Positions 21,180 to 34,600 of a DNA stretch of 64,000 bases are shown here, one piece after another (positions within the stretch are counted from its first letter, which is position 1; every line of letters starts with the position of its first letter). This DNA comes from Limnoperna fortunei. Taxonomy: Eukaryota > Mollusca > Bivalvia > Mytilida > Modiolidae. The translations under genes and the position numbers were made by a program. The notes beneath the pieces were generated by a model. The model was not told the DNA's origin and made no database searches. It saw only the letters and a program-made list of their open reading frames with translations. The DNA lies in NCBI GenBank assembly GCA_944474755.1, contig OX104113.1, positions 21,387,432 to 21,451,431 on the forward strand, in the 5' to 3' direction.

Positions 21180-24100
21180 CAAAAAACTCACTAAACAAAT
21201 CAATTTATCAAGGGATCAAATTGTATCAAAACATGGACAAGATAAATCTCCATATCACATGTAAAAGCAGTTGGGTCTTTATAAGAATGAATAAACAAAG
21301 GGGTGAATAGACAAAGGAATACATGCAATAAATATACGATGTAAACAAACGATCCTGTATCACTCACTTGGTTAATTACCACTCTATAAAACAGAAATTA
21401 TTTTTATCGTAGTACTTAGTATTCAAAGCTCAGTTTGCAAGAGATGAGAACTAACTGTTTTAATTTGACTTTAAAGGACCTATTATACTAGCAACCCTTC
21501 AAGGTCAGTCCATAACGGCCGGTAGTTTCAGAGAAGAAAAAATAACAGAGGTTGCTTATGGCCGGCGCGTTTTTGTTTTGTTTTTGTTAAACCGCGACAA
21601 AATGACGAAGACTATACAGGCATCATTTGTACCAAGATACAAAAAATGTGGTCTTGTACTATAAAAGGGTATTACTTTTTTAAATATCAGCCAATCAAAA
21701 ACAGGCATAGCCCATGGTTGCCATGTAGTTAGTCTAAGCAAAGCAACACAGAATGATGAATTTGTGTATAATACCTCACACAAAACATGTGTACCATGTT
21801 TCAAGAGATTTGTACTTGAACTTTCAAAATGACAGCCTACCAGAAATAAGGAATGACCGCTGTGGTCATGTTTTGGTCCAATCAAGACGAAATTAGTAAT
21901 CTATGAAACACATCAATTGTGCAAACATTCCAACTTACTTTTAGAGGAAGAGATTGATGAAATCAGAAACAACGTAAGCTCATGGTGGCCATGTTTCTAC
22001 TTTGATCATAATCCATCATTTGTACCAAATTGCTAAACATCTGGACAATGTCAGACACTCCAAAATAAGTCTTGCCATTGTTGGCCTCGACAGACCTGTA
22101 CGAAATAAAATTTGTGTAGAGGACCTTGCATACATCATTTAACAAGGTTAATAATTATTTTAAGTTTACTTTATAAAGATCATATATTCCTGAAAAACAA
22201 TAAAAACAAGAAAAAACCCAAAAACAAACTAACTGTAATTTCTAGTGGAATTTCTGCGGGCGATTTGACTGAGACTGCTTACGGCTATTTTGAATTTCCG
22301 ATCAGCACCGAAGTAACAGCACTTCATAACATTTATGGATAACATAACATTTAACATACAATGGATATTACTAGGAACATTTCTGCTAAGTTGCATTCAA
22401 TTATGTTCACTAGTTCTTAAGTTGAAGAATAAAATGTCTACGACGAATGCCTAGCGATTGTGATAGATTACGATTAAACCAAAGTAATCTTGTAAGAGGG
22501 AGACAACGTAGCGTAATTGTTAACGAGCCTTGAGTATATATATAGGAGAATGTGGTTTGTGTCAAACCAAAACTGGTACCTAATGTTCTGCACGTTGTTT
22601 GCTGGCGATCGGTTTAGAGCATGGATGACGTGTTCAAGAAGCTTGTCATGTGTAACAACTTTCATTTACTCTAGCTTGCTAGCTCTATAAATGCCAATAC
22701 CACCGCATTGGCCCAGTACAGACCAAGAAATATGTTACAATAATGCAAAGTCTTGCTAACTAAAATATTGTTCAAGTTAATAATGTACATTTATTCACCT
22801 ATACCGTATTCAATAATGGCTTGTATTTTAAGTATTACTATTGGTATATACAGGAGTTAATGCTTTCTGCGAAGAATGTTCATCTACCTGAGTCGTTATT
22901 TTTTATTGTCACATGAAAATCTGTTTTGCTACCCAATTAACCGTAATAATTGTTTGCTCATCTGGTATTCAAACTGTCCAATAAATATCAAGCATTGTTA
23001 TTTTTCCATATTCAAGATTGACATGTGATTAAAATGAATCGATATATTAAAGTTGACATTTTCTAACCTCCAGAAGCAACCATCCTCTACCAATCAAAGA
23101 GATCGAAAGTAGAAGCATAGTCGGTAAGACACTGCATGTTCGAATTACCGTGGTTTAAAACTGCATACCGCAACTCACCGAACGATGAAATTTTAAATTT
23201 ATAATAGTGTACATTGAAAAAAAACTATTTAACACATATTGTATATTAATTTGGCCCTCATAATACGCCAGACTCCTTTTCGCTATTGCAAGCCGTAGCA
23301 TAGCGAAAACGCGACCGGTTGTTGGCAGCCGGAAATGAATAAAAGGAAAACAATAGTTTACATTTACTTAAACAACAATTACAGCTTTTTTCCAAGGATA
23401 TATATATATATATATATATTAGTACTCGCATGGCTGCACTGAATTTTTTATTACGGCATTCGTAAACACATTGTTTGTTCTAAAGTTTGTCTACTGCCAC
23501 ACGATCTTCCATATTAATTTACGATCACGTCTTGGAATCTTCTGCTTTCTTCCAACAAACTGATAACTTCTTAGGCTGACCAAGGTCAAGGCTCCCAATG
23601 AGTCATAGAACTCGAATTGACTTTGGTCTGTACCAAACATAACACCAAGTCGATCAGCGATTAGTCTAATATTATTCCGAGCGTTGTACAATATTCAAGA
23701 TATCAATATACACGACTGTGCTGATAGATTTCAACTGGGATTCAGTTGCGACGTGTTTGACAATGATACGGGGACATTTGTGTTATGTCAGGACGGCGCC
23801 GGTTTGTAGAGACAGAAGCACGGTTTTCAAGCACACGCCAATGAAAATAACAGGCCCAATAACCGTTTATTTTGAAAACCAAAGCTTTCAAGTTAGCGTT
23901 ATAAAAATACACCAAAAAGAACAGGTGTTTGTTGTTTTAAAAAATGTGTTTTATGTATGTGTTTTAAGTACTTGTTTATCTAAAGAATTTCTTGATATGC
24001 GCTGAAACAGTAGGAATTGCAGACATACAAAATGAAAGTCGTCTTAGTAAAATGTAAGTAAAACGGAAATGTCATATTTCAAGCACAAAGAGATAAACAA

Positions 24101-24550
24101 CTGTACACAAAAAACAAATTTAGAGAACAATGTTCATCTGGTGTTCCTAAGCTTGATTGATTTGGGCCGGGATTGCTTGTGTACAATAATCCTAATAAAC
24201 CAGTTTAGTTTTTTTTTCAGATATTTCTTACACTATGGCTCCTATGTGACCATACAAGATAAATCTGTAGTGGTGTGAACATGTTTATGTTGCATGTAGC
24301 AGAATCTTTTGAAAGCAGCTTAGAACCATGTCGTCGCATTCATGGAGATCGGCATTGTATAACGCATTCATGTAAAGGCAATATATAAATTACAATCAGA
24401 CACTGAATATGTATTAAATATACGGACAAGCTAAATAAAAAAGTATTTATTTTCAAGCGTGAATGGAAAGGAAAAATGAATTTTTTAGGGGTAACAATTT
24501 TTCTCGCATAAAAATTGTTCAGCCGCATTCTTATTTATGATGTTATTGGA
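21180..24550. other. Intergenic, no recognised gene
   Basis: The short frames here lack homology or composition that would support a gene. 23400-23420 is a TA microsatellite. Confidence 0.5.
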
Positions 24551-24570
24551 CCAATAGCGATAATATAATT
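24551..24570 (+). promoter_or_regulatory. CCAAT and TATA boxes of gene E
   Basis: CCAAT at 24551-24555 and TATAATT at 24564-24570, about 80 bases before the gene E start. The two boxes are unusually close together. Confidence 0.4.
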
Positions 24571-24651
24571 CACCCAACGACAGCTGCAAAGATTAAAGAT
24601 GATAGCAGAGCAATGTTTAAATCTATCGCTAAATATCGGGCATAACAGAAG

Positions 24652-25281
24652 ATGGCCAAAATGGACATGACGAAGCTGTGTACTTTGCTCTTGCTTTTAC
24701 CGTTAGTTGTAGGAAGACCTTCTGTCGGTAAGATATTTTATTATATTTTACTCCTACATTTAACGACTTTTTAGCCACATCCGGTGTCTTTATCAGCACA
24801 TCTAATCCAGTTTTATTTCATCATAATGTCAAGAATTTGCCTACGCTTACAAATTATTTATAGTTTTCTTTGACATCCCGGTAAATGTTTTACTTTTACA
24901 TTCCCAGGTTTCAAGAAACGACAAACTTCCGGATCTAGCTCTGACCAGCTGTCACCCAGTCAGTTTATGAACCCTAGCTTTACATCTAATGGGACGCAGT
25001 TTCAACCTCAACAGTTTATGAACCCAAATTTCCAACAACAGAATGGTAACAGTAGTAATACAGCACAAAATTTTATGCCAAGTTTTATAAACCCGTCACA
25101 ATTTTTGACCGGAAATGGCGGATCTCCCAGTTCATCCGGCAATGGCACATCTAGCACTGGAAGTACAGGAGGAATTCACCCTCCTCAGTTTTTTCTATAC
25201 CCTTCAGGAAATGGTGGAAATTCAAGCAGTTTCAATTTTGTTGATCCAGGAAAGTTCTTTGGAAAAAGAACCTTAAAATGA
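24652..25281 (+). CDS. Gene E: secreted Ser/Asn/Gln-rich NPSQF protein, about 149 aa
   Basis: Exon 1 is 24652-24727, a signal peptide starting MAKMDMTKLCTLLLLLPLVVG and ending G|GTAAGA in phase 1. Exon 2 is 24908-25281, after TTCCCAG. The joined frame is 450 bases. After GRPSVG comes FKKRQTSGSS, a likely convertase site leaving an N-terminal Gln. The body carries SPSQFMNP, QPQQFMNPNF, MPSFINPSQF and HPPQFFLYP, with Gly/Ser/Asn linkers. It ends FVDPGKFFGKR plus four residues. It uses the NPSQFM motif of gene A exon 2 and of the gene F C terminus rather than FDPN, so it links the two repeat types. AATAAA at 25289-25294 is only eight bases after the stop. Function unknown; secreted and probably structural. 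Confidence 0.83.
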
Positions 25282-25288
25282 TTTGTCA

Positions 25289-25294
25289 AATAAA
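25289..25294 (+). terminator. Poly(A) signal of gene E
   Basis: AATAAA eight bases after the stop codon. Confidence 0.6.
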
Positions 25295-25689
25295 AATAAC
25301 ACAGTACAACTTTCTAATCTTTTGTTTTGTTAATTACGAATTCGTGAAACATGCAAAAGATCATATCATATTACAATCAATTAGGTATTAGTATCTTGCA
25401 TAAGCAAGTATTGCTGTTATTTTTGGCGATCAAAACAGGAGTATTTTATATATAAAACAACCACATGGTCAGTTGTGTATATTTTGTTTAATTAGATCAT
25501 TGGTTTTCGAAAGAAATTTATATCACTTCTCTCTCCACCCCACCCTCCCCACTTTACCCCAAACAATATTAATATAGGCTGTAACGCCTTATGAACGGGA
25601 TCTTTTCACGTGCAAACTAAATTCCGGTAGGAGTTAATTCCTAATAATTCTTTTAATATGTTTTTTTAATTTTTTTAGTGTATAAAGTA

Positions 25690-25915
25690 GTTCGTCTACT
25701 ATTGATCACGTGGTCTGTCAACACCAAAGTTGCTGGTTCGAGTCTCACGTGGCAGGGTAACTCGACTACAATCTTCATTGACAAGGATTGTCAGTTTCAC
25801 TACCGTAGGTCGGGGCTTTTCTCCGGGTACTCCTGCTTCCTCCCCCAATAAAAACTTAACTCCATGATATAGCTGAAAATTTGTTAAAATTGGCGTTAAA
25901 CATTATTTTAAAAAA
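25690..25915 (+). mobile_element. tRNA-derived SINE
   Basis: A tRNA-like head with GCTGGTTCGAGTCTCACG (B box), a body with TGACAAGGATTGTCAGTTT and ACTCCTGCTTCCTCC, and the tail CCATGATATAGCTG...TTGGCGTTAAAC followed by an A-rich end. It is the best-preserved copy in the window. Confidence 0.75.
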
Positions 25916-26654
25916 ACAATTATAGCCTCATTTAAATGTAATTATCAAATATAATATAACATAATAAAGAAGTTCCACTAACATCGTTCATCGAAAATGA
26001 ACACATTTAAAATTTGCTATATATTCAATGGAATTACTTCATTTAACCTTGTCAAGCAATTCAATAAACACTGTTATAAAATAAACAAACATAGGTTTTA
26101 TTTGATAGAATGGTTGTTAACTTTAATCGAAGAGTATTTCAGCTATATTCACTACAAGAACAACTGATCTAGCAATAATTGAAAAAAGATCGACCTACGA
26201 ACAGAAATTTTTGACTGCCACTAAATAGTGTAGAGAGTTGTGTGTGAACGAAGAATTTAGTCTTTAAAATGTTATCAGAGCAGCACTCGCACGGATTCAA
26301 ACCTGACACCCCCCCCTTTCCACTAGAGGGTATTAGCTATTGGTTATATGGAGACGCGCAGGTCAGCTCTGTGTGCATGCGCTGAAAACTGTTTTAGTAC
26401 AGTTATATACAAAATAAATGTTTAGAGTAAAAAAAAACTTCAAAACACAGTGAAAACTGAAAATTACACAATGAGATTTATAAAACGTGATAATCAAGAA
26501 TAGAAATCTGACAAAATATAGTTAGAACGATCAAACTAATAAGATCGGTTTGCGATGTATTTATTTGATATCATGGATATCAGATAATGCTGAAAATAGA
26601 GTCCTGTAAACTCACATATCTTGTGAACTTTACCCAGTTGAATGAAATACACAC

Positions 26655-26760
26655 ACACTGTGCCGTTGTAGTTATTCTCTGGGTACTCCGGCTTCCTCTC
26701 CAAATCAAAACAGGACTCCACGATATAGCTGAAACAGTGTTGTTAAACAACATTCAAACA
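26655..26760 (+). mobile_element. SINE 3' fragment
   Basis: GGGTACTCCGGCTTCCTC and CACGATATAGCTGAAACAGT match the 3' half of the 25690 SINE. Confidence 0.6.
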
Positions 26761-26965
26761 AACAAACCAATCAAATCAAATCAAATATACCTACACATTT
26801 ATACCTACAAATTTAACAATAGACACGTCATAGTCTGACATTATGACTAGAAACACTCTACATCACTGAAGCATACATTGACTTATAAACAGTATCACTG
26901 TATAAGAGGGCCATTGCGTTCCATTACGATGACTGTTTATGTGTCATTATGGTTAAGCTAAAAAA

Positions 26966-28328
26966 AGGGTGACATCCCGGTAGTCCGACAACCAATAGTC
27001 CGACAGCCCATTGGTCCGACAACCCAATAGTCCGACAACCCTATAGTCCGACAGCCCAATAGTCCGACAATGCGTGTATATGCAATACTATAAACCTTCA
27101 GACACAATCCAAAGAACAATATACGTTCTATAAATGAAAACCTAACTAAGTTGGTGGTTGGTAGGAATTTCTTAATATTAGGAATACTAGCTATGATTTG
27201 GTTATATTACATGTATATGTTGCAGGGAATGTGTGTAATTAGCGCTGATTTTTTTTCTTGATCATGGAGTTGGTGGGACAGGTATAAATGTGCAAATGAT
27301 GTTAGTTCATAGGTTGGTGCATATATGTATAAAGTTTGGTGAAGATTTCTTTAACTCTTTCCTTCGTGCGTGCCCCTAGTGGTCTGCAGCAGAGTCCAGC
27401 TTATTGTAAGAGGCGAGTATGGGGCTTTAGAATCTGATGGCGGTACCCAGACCACGGATCAATTAAGGCGTGTACCCTAGTTGGCCTAATAGGTTGATCT
27501 TCGTTCTCTTTAAAATTTCTGTTCCTTTGTTTTCTATTCCATCCTCATATTTCTCATCATTTCATGTTCATTGGCCGAAATCTGGATTGTGAATGTCGGG
27601 CGGGCGATCGCGGAAAATATTTTCGAAACAGTATTCTCAGCAATAACTATCAGGTCATCTTGATATTTGGGATGCAGCATCAGCGTGGAGTCCTATACCG
27701 TAGGATTTAATTTCAGGGCTACTTCCTGTTTAACGAAATCCGGCCGTTCTTGACTTGGACAGATTTTTATACCCACGCGACGACATATAGTTTGACTCAT
27801 GTCCGTCCGTTCGTCCGTCCGCCCTTCCGTACAAATTTCTGTCAAGCTTTTCTCAGCGCGTAATAATCGTACACGAGAATGACTTAAAATTTGGGATGGT
27901 TCAGTATGACGAACTGTACGCCCTTTCAGACCTGACGGACTTCTACTTCCTGTTTGGGGCCAACGGGGGCATCCGTGTCCAATAAACACATTCCTTCTTT
28001 ATTTTTCTTTTAAATGTTTTTCAGGGCGCACAAGACCAACTTACACACCCGCTAAGCCTGAACGTAAATTAAATATGAAACAAACGTACGTACGGATAAA
28101 CAGACCAAAACGCTATATATACATGTATTCCGGTACGTAGGTGGAGCATAGAAATTATATATATTTTTTCTAATTATCGATTTTCGGTCCGACCTAATAT
28201 GTGATAATGTTTTAGATTCTTATGGGTTGTCGGACTGTTGGGCTGTCGGACTGTTTGGCTGTCGGACTAATGGGTTGTCGGACTATCGGATTGTCGGACT
28301 ATTGGGCTGTCAGACTACAGACGTGTAA
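26966..28328. mobile_element. 1.36-kb element with terminal inverted arrays of a CCGACAAC word
   Basis: The left end (26966-27070) is a tandem array of roughly AGTCCGACAACCCAAT, about six units. The right end (about 28218-28320) is the same array in reverse complement. Outer ends GGTGACA and TGTAACC are roughly complementary, and A-rich runs flank both. The interior has a (GTCC)n run near 27810 and no intact protein. It looks like a non-autonomous DNA transposon. Confidence 0.7.
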
Positions 28329-28620
28329 CCAAAAAAAAACATATATATAAGTTGACATTTCTACACAAAAACACCAAATGTGTGTGAATGTGTAAATAAA
28401 TACTGAAGTAAGAAAAAAAAACCTCAAGCGTTTAGAAAAGATAAAGCATTAACTAGCAACACAGAAAACAAAATCATAAGCAAAGAAATAAACGCTCGGA
28501 CACATATACAAGTACAGTGTATTTCGGACATCTAAAGGTCGTCTATCAGTTATCTGTCAAAATGTCACACTTCCAAGATTACGGTGGAAAGATTTGGTGT
28601 GGGCTGACAGATGTACAGAA

Positions 28621-28630
28621 TATAATTTAA
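28621..28630 (+). promoter_or_regulatory. TATA box of gene F
   Basis: TATAATTTAA, 38 bases before the gene F ATG, implying a 5' UTR of under 20 bases. Confidence 0.5.
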
Positions 28631-28667
28631 AGGAGTAAAGAACGACCATTCAGCCTCCGTAGACACG

Positions 28668-31600
28668 ATGAAGGCCGTCATTATTTTGCTGGTAACAGTA
28701 CTGGCTGTACAAGGATCTCCAGTGTATAGAGGTATGTAAAAACAAAAAGCTGAAAATTAAATAGTATTTAAAACAATACAGCTTCCACTTTCATAGATTT
28801 AATGAAGATATTACTTAGTAAACACGATCGGATACTATAAGTGTACTTCTTGTTTGTGGAATACAAAAATGCAAAACAGGAACACTTTTTAACCATTCAA
28901 TTTTCATATTTTCTTCACTAAACCTGGTCTGGCGCCCAAAACAATTTTTTTTAGAATTTTTGTAATTTCAATTTCATCCAATCAAAACTTTTGATTTTCA
29001 TGGTTAGCGGCATGGTAATTGAGAAAATTATGAAGCTGAGCAAAACATTTTTACTCGCGATGGGACCCGGCCCTAGTGCCATAAACCTTTTCGGAGTGCG
29101 TTTTCGTATTTGTGAGGCACTTTGCTGATTACTGCATAAACTGTACTAATACATTATGGCACCATATTCCTTTCCAATGGCAGCTTGGTTTGCTCAAAGT
29201 TCATTTTGTCTCTGTTATAAAAGGTTAATTTTGAAATTGCATTTAACAATAAACATATATACTTGTTGTATAAATCAGATGATCTTTACGTACATTTAAG
29301 TACAATCTAAGATTGCAATGGAAATCATGTCCGTTATGTTGTACAGTTATAGTTATCTCGTCTGTATAATGTTTGGTTGTTCTCTTTTACGGTCGTTAAC
29401 TGTTCCTTCTTGTGAAAGGGTTGATATTAATTTCCTTGTCTTTGACTATCGCGTTGTTAATACTATGCTTGGGTCAAACTAGACTAAATACTAAACAGGA
29501 GTTCAGTATTTCAGAAGGAATCTGTTAAGATTACTTGTCCTCGGATTTTGTTGTTTTTCCTAGGCTTTGGGGGTTCCCAAAAATATTTTTATTTTTTAAG
29601 GGGGTATAACTTACCAAAAAATAATAAAAGTATTTTGCGGAATTTGGTGATGTATTTTTACCAAATATTTTTTGTGTACATTAAAAATGGTATTAAGGGT
29701 TATTTTCTCCCGTGGGACGAGCCCACATGAGGAGTTAGTGGGTTATCAGGGTCTGATTCTGTATGAGTTGATTCACGATTCTAGGATAAGCTGCAATCTA
29801 TATTGCTATTTTGTACACTCTTTTTTTCAAGAGCTAACTACAGCCTAACTGTGCCCTCCATTCTAATACTCGCGTGATCTTATCTTCTCTGTGTGTGAAT
29901 CAAACCAGTGTTGATTGTTGGAATGCTCCTTGTAAAAATAAATAAGGTAAAATGACTTGAACAAAAAATAAATGCATAAATAAAAATTTAAAAAAATAAA
30001 ATAAAATAAATTTTTATTGCAAGTTACGCCCATTTGGGTCAAGCGAATCGAGTTCAAACTATTGCACATCACGTGTTGCACATAAATGACAATTAATGCA
30101 CGTTGCACACAAAGAATATTATTCGCTATGTTTAACCGATGCAGACCTTATTTTCGCAGTTCCATTTACTGCTTTATAAAGTGAAACATATTAGTGAAAA
30201 ATTGTTGTTTTACTTTTTCATCCCTGTTTAAATTAATAAAGTTATTATTATAAAATAGTTACACGATTGCGGACAGTTTCTCATGTTCGTTTATTGATTT
30301 GACAATAAGTGTTGTTCATCTTCTATGGATATTACGACACATATTTATGCTTGTACATTAATTAAGATGTTAACGAGTTCAACAAAGCAGCGTCTTTCAA
30401 CGAGTTTTATTTACAAACGACCCCTTTAACTCCCTGTTAAGAATATTTTTAAAAGGGTGTTAAGAATGATAACTAATATAAATGTGACTTTTAACTCGAA
30501 GTATAACTCGGATGATAAATTCGAATTAAAACTAGAATTCGAACTGTAACTCTGAGTTCAAATTGAACTCTAACCTGAACTATAGTTGATCTACCACACT
30601 CTATACCCTTATTACCTTTGATGACATTCATATATTAGTTAATTTTCTTGTAGATAAAATAAAGTGTACAATTATTTAGGCCAGTTATGTTAAGGGTCGG
30701 TCAATATTTATTGGAGTGTTAGGACCGGTGAAAAAATGCAATAGTATACAGTCATACTTTTTATGCATTCATATACATAAGACTCTAAGTTTTGTTATTT
30801 TTAGCACTGATAGGACAACAAGTTTGTTTTCATAACGATTTCATCAATGAAAAATTTTTTTTTTTAGTTTTAATTCAAAACCAGCTACTTTAATCGAAAA
30901 AATTGTTTAAAGGTCCCTTAATTTCAATTTACTTTTTGCTAACAAATATTTGCCACGGAGCAGTCGCTTGCATGCCACGTAAACTGCAAAAATTGAATCT
31001 GACACATGCAAAAATTATTTCTACCTTGCATTCAATAAAGCTCCAAATTAATTTAATTCTACATTCAGGACTAGAAAAAAATAGCAAATATTATATCAAC
31101 GAAAAAAGGGGTGGAACATAGGGAACAAGATTTTGGCTGCCACTGGAAAAGTATGGAGTATTGGATAGGGGCGGACAATTAAGCCTTTTGTAGCTGTTAC
31201 AATGACCCTACTCATTTGCGAAATCTTCAAAAGTGGTCATTAACGTGCGTGGAACACGTTACCCACAGTGGTGTGCGATCAGGCTTTCCACATTATGATT
31301 TGACAACCCTCCAACAAGATGGTTTCTCCTATCCACCACCTGGGGACGCGCTGGGCTGCTCTGTGGGTCAAGCACTGGGAATACGTGCAAGAGACGAAGT
31401 CGAGGGTGATAATTTTTCCTTCATGTGATAATATACCCTAACACCTGAGTTCAAAGGCAGTATGATTTTTATTATACTGAATGCCTTTTATCTAAAGAAA
31501 AAACCGGAACTACCATATAGAAATTGTACTGAATTATATTTTTGATAGAGACTGCTTGTTTGTCTACTAGTTGTTTTTCCAAATAGTAATTGCATATTTT

Positions 31601-34600
31601 AATGCATTTGTTGTGTCTTTGACATGTTTGCGCGGAAAGACAAACGACGTGCATATAAATTTTGGCTGATGCGGCTGATCATTTTCCAGGTTGGAAATTT
31701 TCGTTCTGAGCGGGTGTTAATTTTTATATCATTCGTAAACTTCGGCTGGATCGGGTGATAATTTTCCAGGTTCGTCAATCTCCAGTCTGAGCGGGTGATA
31801 ATTGTTTCTTATATCACCCGTTGTGAGGAAAGCACGAGGAATTAAAACCCGTTGCTATAATAGGAATTTAGAATTAGAAATTAACACATGGTAACTGTCC
31901 AATAAAAAACAACATTTTTGCATGAAGTATAATATAATTACTTTAAATATCTGTGTAATTTCTACGGGTAACTGGTCTGTCATTGGTAATACAAAAGATT
32001 TTTTATTTTGAAATTTCTTGTATAACCAAGTTTTTATTGTAAGAGAATTTATCAGACTGATTGTTTATAAATTTATTTATGTCATGTGGTTAGACGAGAC
32101 ATTTACCGATCTATTTTGTGATACATCATTGATATATTTTAACAGGAATAACAGGACGGGTTGGAACAGAAAGTGATAAAACGACGGGTTGAAAAAGAAA
32201 GTGATAATGCTTTTAGAGCCCTTGAGTAAACCCCATCAACGCCACATTTTTGTGGTGTATTTTCTTCGGCTTTTGTCTTTTTTTGCTCAGTTATTTTTTC
32301 CCTTCTTGTTATCTTTATCAATGTCTGTTGTTTAGTTTCCCGCTTCGTTCTTGTTCTCCCCTAAAGAATAACTATTTGTTTTTAAATCTGCTTTTCTTTA
32401 AAGCACGCAGTATTCTTTCAATTGTATACATTTTATGACGATTTAACCTATGGCTTATTACCATAAGAACCAAGTTACTGAACTCGTTGTGTGTTTTTTC
32501 TGAGTAGTTTCATGTCAAATGAAAGTTAATTAAATTGGCTTTCCGGTTTCGAAGCAGAATTTATTAAGCTAACGAACGACCCACGAGCACTGTTCAATGT
32601 TAAGGTAAAAACATAGGCGTAGCAGCCGGTAGGGCAGGTACCGCTTCCACCGTACCAATAACTTTTGAAGGTACAGCTTCAACCGTACCAATATCAAATG
32701 CGATGCTACGTCTCTGAAAAAGATGAGTTACTAATCATTTTACACAGCAAAAAGGTAAAAATGCAATTCCGTTGTACCCTCCTCTCTTTGTGTATATGCT
32801 TTTACTTAAACATTTTCATTTCTATTTTAGATCATGCATTTCGACGTGCCACAAATGCCACAAATGGCGGAACTTTCGACCCCAACGCCCTCTTTCAACA
32901 GCAATCACAATCAGCACAATCTTTTGTTAAAGGATCGGGAAATGTGGCTTCACCTGGCGGATCCGGACAGACAGGATCGTCTGGTAGTGGATCTACTGGT
33001 TCCTTTGATCCTAACGCTTTATATCAACAACAAGCTCAACAAACAAGCCAATCTTTAGCAAATAGTAATCCACAAACAGGTGCCTCTCAGCAGTCGTCTG
33101 GAAGTTCATCAGGTCAACAATCAAGCGGTGGAAGTTCAACCTTTGATCCCAATGCCGTTAATACCATGACCCAACAACAACAATCGCCACAAAATATGAA
33201 CGGACAACAGTCAAGCAGTGGATCAACGGGAACATTTGATCCTAATGCCCTCAACAGTCAAATACCCCAACAACAGCAAAGCGCCAGTGGCGGACAACAA
33301 CAGTCAAGCAGTGGATCAACAGGAACATTTGATCCTAATGCCCTTAACAGTCAAATACCTCAACAACAGCAAAACGCTAGTGGCGGACAACAACAGTCAA
33401 GCGGTGGGTCGAGTTCTTCATTTAATCCGAATACTCTTAACAGTCAGATGGGACAACAACAGCAGCAAAGTGCACAGCAGTCAGGTGGAGGCAGTTCGCA
33501 ACAACAAAGCTCAGGTGGCCAATCGTCAAGCAGTGGTGGGTTTGATCCATCAGCTATGAACAATCAAATGTTACAACAAAATATGCAGCAAATTGCAAAT
33601 ACCAAACCGAGCGTTAGTGGGGGCACCGGTAGTAGTTCAATGAGTTCTATGGGAGGTTCAAGTGGCAGCTCAAGTGGAGGAAGTTCCATGAGTTCTATGG
33701 GAGGTTCTAGTGGTGGCAGTTCCGGTGGATTTGACCCTAATGCATTGAACAATCCCGATAAAAATAAAATAGATCCATCAATATTCATGGGCGGTAACAC
33801 GAATGCTTTGGCGAATCAGATGATGAGTGGCAGCAGTTCTGGTGGAGGTTCTGGTGGCTCGCAGATGAGTTCAGGTGGATCACAAATGAGTTCTGGTGGC
33901 TCGCAGATGAGTTCAGGTGGATCACAAATGAGTTCTGGTGGCTCGCAGATGAGTTCTGGTGGATCACAAATGAGTTCTGGCGGAAGTTCTATGAGTTCTA
34001 TGGGAGGTTCAAGTGGTGGCTCCAGTGGAGGGAGTTCCATGAGTTCTTTGGGGGGTTCTAGTGGAGGTAGTTCTGGTGGATTTGACCCTAATGCATTAAA
34101 CAATCCCGATAAAAATAAAATAGATCCATCAATATTCATGGGTGGTAACACGAATGCTTTAGCGAATCAGATGATGAGCGGCAGCAGTTCTAGTGGAGGT
34201 TCTGGAGGATCCCAAATGAGTTCTGGTGGCTCGCAGATGAGTTCTGGTGGATCGCAGATGAGTTCAGGTGGATCACAAATGAGTTCTGGTGGATCCCAGA
34301 TGAGTTCTGGTGGATCGCAGATGAGTTCAGGTGGATCACAAATGAGTTCTGGTGGATCCCAGATGAGTTCTGGTGGCTCGCAGATGAGTTCTGGTGGATC
34401 GCAGATGAGTTCAGGTGGATCACAAATGAGTTCTGGTGGATCCCAGAGTTCTGGTGGATCCCAGATGAGTTCTGGTGGATCACAGATGAGTTCTGGTGGA
34501 TCCCAGAGTTCTGGAGGATCACAAATGAGTTCTAGTGGATCACAGAGTTCTGGTGGATCACAGAGTTCTGGTGGGTCGTCCTCTGGGGGATCATCGGGTG

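Noticed and set aside
32665..32830. Alternative gene F start at 32665 (MKVQLQPYQYQ)
   Set aside because: A strong acceptor at 32829-32830 and the in-phase leader exon at 28668 with a TATA box explain the protein better, although the region has a hydrophobic stretch.
33564..34522. Long minus-strand frames rich in Pro/Glu/Leu or His/Gln/Asn opposite gene F
   Set aside because: They are mirror translations of the GGSQMSS arrays and have no start context, splice signals or independent composition.
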